Source of the DNA: Anarhynchus alexandrinus
Lineage: Eukaryota; Chordata; Aves; Charadriiformes; Charadriidae
Length of the DNA stretch: 64,000 nt
Reading direction: 5' to 3'
Assembly (NCBI GenBank): GCA_008711295.1
Contig: VUYV01000061.1
Span: 2,827,731-2,891,730 of the forward strand
Both the position numbers and the translations under genes were made by a program. This document shows, in pieces, positions 61,401 to 64,000 of the stretch; position 1 is the first letter of the stretch; every line of letters begins with the position of its first letter. Below the pieces are notes generated by a model. It had not been told where the DNA came from. It did not search any database and worked only from the letters and a program-made list of their open reading frames with translations.

Positions 61401-63862
61401 GCTGGGATATATCAAGGTTGGTAAATTGGGATCAGTTTTGCTTGTTTGTTTTTCTTTCTTAATTTTAGTTTCTCCATATATTTAATTAAAAAATATAGTG
61501 TAACTTTCACCAGTGGTAACATATATTGCATTGACTTTGTCACGCTCATTTAAAAAATGTTGACAGGATGATTTCCAAACAAATAAAATAAACTAAGTGA
61601 ATGGATAGCTGTAAAACTTTACTTCTAAATAAGAGTTTCTATCCTTCAGATTAGCTTATCATAGAATCATAAAATTGTTTTGGTTGAAAGAGACCTTTAA
61701 GATCGAGTCTAACTGTTAACCTAGCACTACCAAGTCCGCCACTAAACCATGTCCCTCAGCACCACATTTACCCATCTTTTAAATACCTCCAGGGATGGTG
61801 ACTCAACCACTTCCCTGGGCAGCCTGTTTCAATGTTTGACAACCCTTTTGGTGAAGAAATTTTCCCCAATATCAAATCTAAACCTCCCCTGGTGCAACTT
61901 GATTTCCTCTTTTCATATCGCCTGTTACTTGGGAGAAGAGACCAGCCCCCACCTTTCTACAACCTCCTTTGAGGTAGTTGTAGAGAGCGACAAGGTCTCC
62001 CCTGAGCCTCCTTTTCTCCAGGCTAAACAACCCCAGTTCCCTCAGTCGCTTCTCATAAGACTTGTTCTCTAGACCATTCACCAGCTTTGTGGCTCTTATG
62101 ACACACTCCAGCACCTCCATGCCTTTCTTGTAGTGAGGGGCCCAAATCTGAACACAGTGCTGAGTGCAGGGGGATGATCACTTCCCCAGTCCTGCTGGCC
62201 ACACAGTTTCTGATACAAGCCCAGATGCTATTGGCCTTCTTGGCCACCTGGGCACACTGCTGGCTCACACTCAGCTCGTTGTTGACCAACAGCCCCAGGT
62301 CCTTTTCTGCTGGGCAGCTTTCCAGCCACTCTTCCCCAAGCCTGTAGTGTTGCATGGGGTTGTTGTGACCCAAGTGCAGAACCTGGCACTTGGCCTTGTT
62401 GAACCTTATACCATTGGCCTCGGCCCATGAATCCAGCCTGTCCAGATCCCTCTGTAGAGCCTTCCTACACTCGAGCAGATCAACACTCCCACCCAACTTG
62501 GTGTCATCTGCAAACTTAACTGAGGGTGCACTTGATCCCCTCATCCGGGTAGTTAATAAAGATATTAAAGAGAACCTGCCCCAATACTGAGCACTGGGAA
62601 ACACTACTTGTGACCGGCTACCAACTGGATTTAACTCTGTTCACCACAACTCTTTGCGCCTGGCCATCCAGCCAGTTTTTTTACACAGCAAAGTGTATGC
62701 CTGTCCAAACCACGAGCAGCCATTTTCTCCAGGAGAACGCTGTGGGAAACAGTGTCAAAGGCTTTACTAAAGCTTAGGTAGAAAACATTCACAGCCTTTC
62801 CCTTGTCCACTAAGCAGGTCACCTTGTCATAGAAGGAGATCAGGTTAGTCAAGCAGGACCTGCCTTTTGTAAACCCATCCTGACTGGGCCTGATCACCTG
62901 GTTGTCCTGTACATGCCATGTGATGGCACTCAGGATGATTTGCTCCACAACTTTCCCTGGCACTGAGTTCAAACTGAGAGGCTTGTAATTCCTCATATCC
63001 TCCTTTTGGCCCTTCTTGTGGATGGCTGTCACAGTCAACAGGGACCTTCCTGGTTAGCCAGAAGTGCCGATAAATGATAGAAAGTGACTTGGTGAGCACT
63101 TTCTGCCAGCTCCCTCAGTACCCTTGGGCGGATCCCATCAGGCCCCATAGACTTGCGTGTGTCTTGTTAGCTTGCTGTTTCCCCTTGGATTATGGGTGTT
63201 TCATTCTGCTCCCTGTCCCTGTCTTCCAGCTCAGAGGGCTGGGTACCTGGAGAAGAACTGGTCTTACTATTAAAGACTGAGGCAAAGAAGGCATGAAGTA
63301 CCTCAGCCTTTTCCTCAGCCTTGGTCACCATGTTTCCCCTTAGCCTTCTTTTTGTTGCTAATGTATTTATAGAAACATTTTTTATTGTCTTTTACTGCAA
63401 CAGCCAACTGAATGTTTTTTATTTAAATGACCTCTATAGGATTATGATATTTTGTACCATCTTCATGGAATATTTCATTTTGTGTTCAATTTCAATATTA
63501 TTTCAATTGGTGTTCCACAGCAGTATAAACTTTCAGGATACAAAAGTTTAATATGCATATGTAATATCTACATGAACTACACTAAGGAGTGAAATTCATG
63601 TATGTTCATAGCTCTGTTAAATTCATCAGATTAAAGTTTAGCTATATAAAAAATGATAGTAACATTCCTATTGATTTAAGCTGGGTATTACAGGCTTTTT
63701 TTTTTAAACTGGATATTACCATTTCTAATAGATATACTTATGTTTGATATTTTATAGGTAGTCACAGCTACTTCAACACTTGCTCTAGGAATCAACATGC
63801 CATGTAAATCTGTTGTCTTTGCTGAAGATTCGGTCTTTTTAGATGCCTTAAATTACAGGCAG
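31117..63862 (+). CDS. DDX60: DDX60, Ski2-like DExD/H-box helicase (5' and central part)
   Basis: DDX60 is a cytoplasmic superfamily 2 helicase related to Ski2. It is induced by interferon and linked to antiviral RNA sensing and translation control. Twenty-eight coding exons here join with consistent phases into 1,436 codons without a stop. Residues 1-123 form an acidic extension. Residues 124-882 correspond to the long N-terminal region. Motif I (APTSSGKT) is at 899-906, motif Ia spans the junction at 932/933, motif II (DEVH) is at 1003-1006, SAT of motif III is at 1032-1034, and the motif V region is at 1402-1417. The window ends before motif VI and the C-terminal region, so the gene is incomplete by position and not by damage. 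It matches human DDX60 and DDX60L as recalled along its whole length after the extension. Introns not given their own entries hold nothing I recognise. Confidence 0.96.
31621..31690 (+). CDS. DDX60: DDX60 exon 3
   Basis: A 70-base exon between TCATTTTAG and CTCA|GTAAGT. With phase 1 from exon 2 it reads [20 protein letters not shown] and then SKAQ across the next junction. The end matches the PKAQY of human DDX60 as recalled. The exon has no in-frame ATG, so the bird protein must start upstream. The aligned human start methionine falls at the glutamate of this junction. Confidence 0.85.
32534..32576 (+). repeat. 19-bp tandem duplication
   Basis: ACAAAACATGAAAGCAGAG occurs twice in direct succession in the intron between DDX60 exons 3 and 4. 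It looks like simple local duplication. Confidence 0.8.
33415..33592 (+). CDS. DDX60: DDX60 exon 4
   Basis: It opens with [20 protein letters not shown], nearly identical to the human N-terminal block [20 protein letters not shown], and ends with YVIVFFK. The acceptor is CTTTCAG and the donor is TTCAAG|GTACTG. This block is diagnostic for DDX60 and DDX60L. Confidence 0.95.
33735..34076 (+). CDS. DDX60: DDX60 exon 5
   Basis: A 342-base phase-0 exon between CCCACAG and CAAAAG|GTAAGT. Matches to the family include [36 protein letters not shown] and VYQHRLF. It belongs to the long N-terminal region specific to DDX60 and absent from other Ski2-like helicases. Its biochemical role is not evident from the sequence. 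Confidence 0.95.
34576..34683 (+). CDS. DDX60: DDX60 exon 6
   Basis: A 108-base phase-0 exon after CTTCATAG, ending GAAGAG|GTAATT. It reads [17 protein letters not shown] and later [11 protein letters not shown]. The match to mammals is weak, but phase, position and the join into VHQTVQLL of exon 7 support it. Confidence 0.85.
35635..35796 (+). CDS. DDX60: DDX60 exon 7
   Basis: A 162-base phase-0 exon reading [20 protein letters not shown] and [14 protein letters not shown]. Human DDX60 as recalled has AHKTVSLLTQVWPEGSDIRR. The acceptor is GACTACAG. The donor GCAAGA|GTAAGG lacks the usual G at the last exon base but is otherwise good. Confidence 0.93.
36724..36882 (+). CDS. DDX60: DDX60 exon 8
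   Basis: A 159-base phase-0 exon with [20 protein letters not shown], then [11 protein letters not shown]. This matches LTLQEMEDLCKLHCLTVVFL and LPLSQRACARV of human DDX60 as recalled. The acceptor is TCTCATCAG and the donor is AAGATG|GTATGT. The open frame extends upstream into the intron by chance; the family alignment begins at the acceptor. Confidence 0.95.
37095..37175 (+). mobile_element. Old CR1/L3-like 3' end fragment
   Basis: TACTGGGCTAGATGGACCTT, then TGGTCTCATCCAGTATGGCA, is the characteristic 3' region of ancient CR1/L3-type LINEs. It lies in the intron after DDX60 exon 8. Confidence 0.75.
37387..37528 (+). CDS. DDX60: DDX60 exon 9
   Basis: A 142-base exon between TTTTAACAG and CTAAAG|GTATTT, ending in phase 1. 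It reads [20 protein letters not shown] and [11 protein letters not shown]. Human DDX60 as recalled reads WNLNLIHLSDLNDELLLKNI, then AFYYENENVKG. Confidence 0.95.
38666..38827 (+). CDS. DDX60: DDX60 exon 10
   Basis: A 162-base exon, phase 1 at both ends, after CTGTGCAG and before TTTAGAG|GTACTG. It reads [20 protein letters not shown] and [15 protein letters not shown], aligning with DYEYLWNTVSKLVRDFEVGQ and PFPLRTTKVCFLEKK of human DDX60. Confidence 0.94.
40221..40323 (+). CDS. DDX60: DDX60 exon 11
   Basis: A 103-base exon from phase 1 to phase 2, after CTGTAAAG. It reads [20 protein letters not shown] and VLKDLPVLE, matching VPNLGFIP and FAGDILKDLPFLK in human DDX60. The donor is GAAAG|GTACAT. 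Confidence 0.95.
41044..41159 (+). CDS. DDX60: DDX60 exon 12
   Basis: A 116-base exon after ATTTCAG. It reads [20 protein letters not shown] and [13 protein letters not shown], against SDDPIVTSLVKQKEFDELVH and WHSHKPLSDDYDR in human DDX60. The donor GATG|GTAAAG leaves phase 1. The open frame runs past the donor only by chance. Confidence 0.96.
41605..42196 (+). mobile_element. Solo LTR of an avian endogenous retrovirus
   Basis: The element starts TGTTGTGGTTTAACCCC and ends ACCAGCACA, about 592 bases, with the standard TG...CA ends. Internal landmarks are TAGGTAAAGCAAAAACTGC, GAATATCCCTTTGGTCA and GAAGCAGAAAAGGCCTTGAC. All are familiar from a widespread avian LTR family. It is flanked by TAAGT on the left and GAAGT on the right, a probable 5-base target duplication with one later change. 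No internal viral genes remain. It sits in the DDX60 intron after exon 12, in the sense orientation. Confidence 0.9.
43364..43527 (+). CDS. DDX60: DDX60 exon 13
   Basis: A 164-base exon from phase 1 to phase 0, after TTTGCAG. It reads [20 protein letters not shown] and FIVYQED, against QKYHVFQRFYGNSLETVSSK and IIVTQ in human DDX60. It closes with a basic VKKTQKKH before CAT|GTGAGT. Confidence 0.94.
44566..44818 (+). CDS. DDX60: DDX60 exon 14
   Basis: A 253-base exon after TTGGATAG. A charged, probably helical start ([20 protein letters not shown]) leads into EQWKALRI and GINKLEKLL, then [20 protein letters not shown]. Human DDX60 has VKLQVEMVGLTACLKAWKEH as recalled. The decayed copy of this exon is at 11,529. 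Confidence 0.96.
45665..45828 (+). CDS. DDX60: DDX60 exon 15
   Basis: A 164-base exon after TTTTTAAAG, reading [20 protein letters not shown] and [16 protein letters not shown]. Human DDX60 has TKDLSIAVQVMKRIHSLMEK and LKYLGFDELASSL. The donor is GCCAG|GTAACT. Its decayed counterpart lies at 12,946. Confidence 0.96.
47183..47325 (+). mobile_element. CR1: CR1 LINE 3' end, diverged
   Basis: CTCCATCCTTGGAGATAG, then CAGCTGAACACAGCCCTGAG, and a degenerate ATCATTATGTGATTTTCTG tail give the order of a CR1 3' end. It lies in the intron after exon 15. The right boundary is approximate. Confidence 0.8.
47897..48049 (+). CDS. DDX60: DDX60 exon 16: region just before the helicase core
   Basis: A 153-base phase-0 exon after CCTTTTAG. 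It reads [20 protein letters not shown] and [16 protein letters not shown], nearly identical to human DDX60. The W-Q pair and the residues after it probably serve the role of a Q-motif-like adenine contact ahead of motif I; that role is inferred. The donor is GGCAG|GTAAGG. Confidence 0.97.
48755..48888 (+). mobile_element. CR1: CR1 LINE 3' end
   Basis: AGGCCAGGCTGGATGGGGCT, GAACTAGATGATCTTTAAGG, TCCCTTCCAACTCTAACCAT and the ATTCTATGATTCTGTGAT tail are classic CR1 3' sequence. It lies in the intron before the motif I exon. Confidence 0.95.
49267..49416 (+). CDS. DDX60: DDX60 exon 17: helicase motif I
   Basis: A 150-base phase-0 exon reading [20 protein letters not shown], then [10 protein letters not shown] and [17 protein letters not shown] is motif I (Walker A), which binds the ATP phosphates, and VAPTK begins motif Ia. 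The acceptor is TCTCAG and the donor is ACAAAG|GTAAGG. It is almost identical to the human exon. The decayed copy at 15,548 keeps the same length. Confidence 0.98.
50470..50589 (+). CDS. DDX60: DDX60 exon 18
   Basis: A 120-base phase-0 exon after TTTAAG, reading [20 protein letters not shown] and [17 protein letters not shown]. It completes motif Ia (APTK/ALVNQV) and matches human DDX60. The donor is TCTCAG|GTATAT. Confidence 0.97.
50850..50942 (-). mobile_element. CR1: CR1 LINE fragment joined to a second CR1
   Basis: GCCTTACAGAAGTCCAGATAG through CACTCCATCGTAGAAGGCC is CR1 ORF2 antisense sequence from the region that normally lies farther from the 3' end. It directly abuts the CR1 copy that begins at 50,943, whose own equivalent of this region is near 51,600-51,690. 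It is therefore a separate or rearranged piece. Confidence 0.65.
50943..51885 (-). mobile_element. CR1: CR1 LINE with reverse-transcriptase remnant
   Basis: On the minus strand a frame from 51,679 reads [20 protein letters not shown] followed by DDTKLGG. FADD is the catalytic motif of the reverse transcriptase palm. Upstream, [20 protein letters not shown] is the usual CR1 sequence ahead of it. The copy lacks the 5' part and has frame breaks. It lies in the DDX60 intron after exon 18, antisense to the gene. Confidence 0.95.
52004..52099 (+). CDS. DDX60: DDX60 exon 19: first half of motif II
   Basis: A 96-base phase-0 exon after CTTCTTAG, reading [20 protein letters not shown] and IQYVIFDE. 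The final DE begins the DEVH box, the Walker B motif that coordinates magnesium and water for ATP hydrolysis. The box is split between exons, as the phase shows. The donor is GATGAG|GTAGGC. Confidence 0.97.
52797..52912 (+). CDS. DDX60: DDX60 exon 20: second half of motif II and motif III
   Basis: A 116-base exon after AACATAG, starting [17 protein letters not shown] and containing [20 protein letters not shown] completes DEVH, and SAT is motif III, which couples ATP hydrolysis to strand separation. The donor CTGA|GTATGT leaves phase 2. Confidence 0.97.
53418..53563 (+). CDS. DDX60: DDX60 exon 21
   Basis: A 146-base exon after CACTGTAG, reading [20 protein letters not shown] and a lysine-rich stretch ending KKSYRVRL. 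Human DDX60 has WLQSVKWYWKQEDKII and [19 protein letters not shown]. The donor CTAG|GTGTGT leaves phase 1. Confidence 0.95.
53756..53865 (+). CDS. DDX60: DDX60 exon 22
   Basis: A 110-base exon after TTCACAG, reading [20 protein letters not shown] and [12 protein letters not shown]. Human DDX60 has [20 protein letters not shown] and HFHPCAALTTDH. It ends in phase 0 at ATCAC|GTAAGC. Confidence 0.96.
53973..54077 (+). CDS. DDX60: DDX60 exon 23
   Basis: A 105-base phase-0 exon after TTTGCAG, reading [20 protein letters not shown] and [15 protein letters not shown]. Human DDX60 has IERYGFPPDLTLSPRESIQL and YDAMFQIWKSWPRAQ. The donor is GCACAG|GTGTGT. Confidence 0.96.
54164..54292 (+). CDS. DDX60: DDX60 exon 24
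   Basis: A 129-base phase-0 exon after TTCCAG, reading [20 protein letters not shown] and [16 protein letters not shown]. It matches ENFIHFNNKLVIKKMDARKY of human DDX60. The donor is CAGAAG|GTAACA. Confidence 0.95.
55088..55215 (+). CDS. DDX60: DDX60 exon 25
   Basis: A 128-base exon after GATCAG, reading [20 protein letters not shown] and [16 protein letters not shown]. Human DDX60 has LLVEKLRKMEKLPALFFLF. It ends in phase 2 at TTCAT|GTAAGT, and the codon is completed by exon 26. Confidence 0.94.
55216..57826 (+). other. Long intron between DDX60 exons 25 and 26
   Basis: About 2.6 kb between matched donor and acceptor sites. I see no gene, transposon tail or RNA gene in it. The short open frames present have no recognisable motifs. 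Confidence 0.6.
57827..57985 (+). CDS. DDX60: DDX60 exon 26
   Basis: A 159-base exon after CTTTAAG, reading [20 protein letters not shown] and ending in a basic, probably helical stretch ([15 protein letters not shown]). Human DDX60 has FKLGAVENAAESVSTFLKKK and ANKLRKVKKSIEK. The donor TCTCG|GTAAGT leaves phase 2. Confidence 0.95.
59225..59369 (+). CDS. DDX60: DDX60 exon 27
   Basis: A 145-base exon after TATACAG, ending in phase 0 at GAAGAT|GTAAGT. The diagnostic part is [14 protein letters not shown], matching DCTYADQKAVDTE in human DDX60. The preceding part ([20 protein letters not shown]) is more diverged, as in mammals. Confidence 0.94.
59831..59908 (+). other. Possible 78-base cassette exon
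   Basis: Bounded by ATTATTTTAG and GAAAAG|GTGAGA, this 78-base stretch is open in phase 0 ([20 protein letters not shown] and further basic residues). It would insert 26 residues between exons 27 and 28. Mammalian DDX60 has no matching residues, and skipping it gives a seamless alignment (AVDED/TLRKIF against AVDTE/TLQKVF). It is therefore probably not a constitutive exon. It could be an alternative or cryptic one. Confidence 0.25.
60138..60434 (+). repeat. First copy of an identical 297-bp direct repeat
   Basis: The segment from the T-run before AATTAAAAAAAGTAATTG to TTGGAACAGA recurs 314 bases later with no difference that I can see. A single N follows directly at 60,435. It lies in the intron before DDX60 exon 28. 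Confidence 0.9.
60452..60748 (+). repeat. Second copy of the 297-bp direct repeat
   Basis: This copy is identical to 60,138-60,434 and continues past GGAACAGA into unique sequence. Perfect identity next to an ambiguous base suggests an unmerged assembly overlap and not a biological duplication. Confidence 0.9.
61264..61416 (+). CDS. DDX60: DDX60 exon 28
   Basis: A 153-base phase-0 exon after ATTTGTAG, reading [15 protein letters not shown], then [20 protein letters not shown] and [10 protein letters not shown]. Human DDX60 has TLQKVFGRVKFERKG, RGIGYHHSAMSFKEKQLV and EILFRKGYLR. The GIGYHH stretch is a conserved Ski2-like feature before motif V. The donor AAG|GTTGGT is weaker than the others, but the join to VVTATSTL is exact. 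Confidence 0.96.
61658..63345 (-). mobile_element. CR1: CR1 LINE, about 1.7 kb, with reverse-transcriptase remnant
   Basis: The left edge, ATCATAGAATCATAAAATTG, is the reverse complement of the CR1 tail. Minus-strand frames include [17 protein letters not shown] and SKAFDTVSH, then [27 protein letters not shown] and [19 protein letters not shown]. These are typical CR1 ORF2 palm and thumb sequences. Frames are broken, so it is inactive. It fills most of the intron before exon 29, antisense to DDX60. Confidence 0.96.
63758..63862 (+). CDS. DDX60: DDX60 exon 29: helicase motif V region
   Basis: A 105-base phase-0 exon after TTTTATAG, reading [20 protein letters not shown] and [15 protein letters not shown]. 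Human DDX60 has [20 protein letters not shown], then [27 protein letters not shown] is motif V, a contact for RNA and ATP. The donor is AGGCAG|GTATGG. The next exon, expected to start with motif VI, is outside the window. Confidence 0.97.
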
Positions 63863-64000
63863 GTATGGAAATAGAACACCTACTTCTTATTATGAGAACA
63901 GTACACATATAGCTGTCATCATACGCAAATTCAGAAAAATGTCTTTTCTTTTACATATGCTTCTGGGTATGTTCTGGGTTTTACTTGTTCATTTTGGTGA

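Noticed and set aside
1..64000. tRNA, rRNA, CRISPR arrays or bacterial-type operons
   Set aside because: I saw no cloverleaf with the expected box sequences, no spaced direct-repeat array and no operon-like coding. The window is typical vertebrate intron-rich DNA.

Overview
This is vertebrate nuclear DNA, almost certainly from a bird. It is AT-rich with long introns. Its repeats are CR1 LINEs carrying the ATTCTGTGATTCTG-type 3' tail and avian-type endogenous retrovirus LTRs. There is no dense prokaryote-like coding. Family names and comparisons to human proteins come from recall, not from a search.

The main gene is DDX60, the interferon-inducible Ski2-like DExD/H-box helicase, on the + strand. 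A GC-rich promoter with a perfect ISRE core lies at about 29.75-29.95 kb. A non-coding first exon probably ends at 29,947. From 31,117 to 63,862 I could place 28 coding exons. Their splice phases all match, and together they read 1,436 codons without a stop. The chain runs from an acidic N-terminal extension not seen in human DDX60, through the DDX60 N-terminal region, helicase motifs I, Ia, II (DEVH) and III, to motif V. The window ends just before motif VI, so the C-terminal part lies downstream.

Upstream, from about 11.5 to 25.8 kb (perhaps 8.2 to 27.3 kb), lies the notable discovery: a collinear, same-strand, decayed second copy of DDX60. Nine exon relics are convincing and a few more are possible. 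They include a recognisable APTSSGKT exon followed by a stop, an exon with a degraded motif VI, and C-terminal exons. The relic differs strongly from the intact bird gene, which suggests an old tandem duplication whose upstream member died. Mammals also have a tandem pair, DDX60 and DDX60L.

The rest is mostly transposon-derived or unrecognised. There is a CpG-rich segment at 4.3-4.8 kb with a possible first exon. LTR-like segments lie near 18.0-18.8, 24.3-24.8, 25.9-26.9, 28.2-28.7 and 41.6-42.2 kb. CR1 copies lie near 16.1, 16.3, 37.1, 47.2, 48.8, 50.9-51.9 and 61.7-63.3 kb. An identical 297-bp direct duplication flanks a single N at 60,435 and is probably an assembly artefact.
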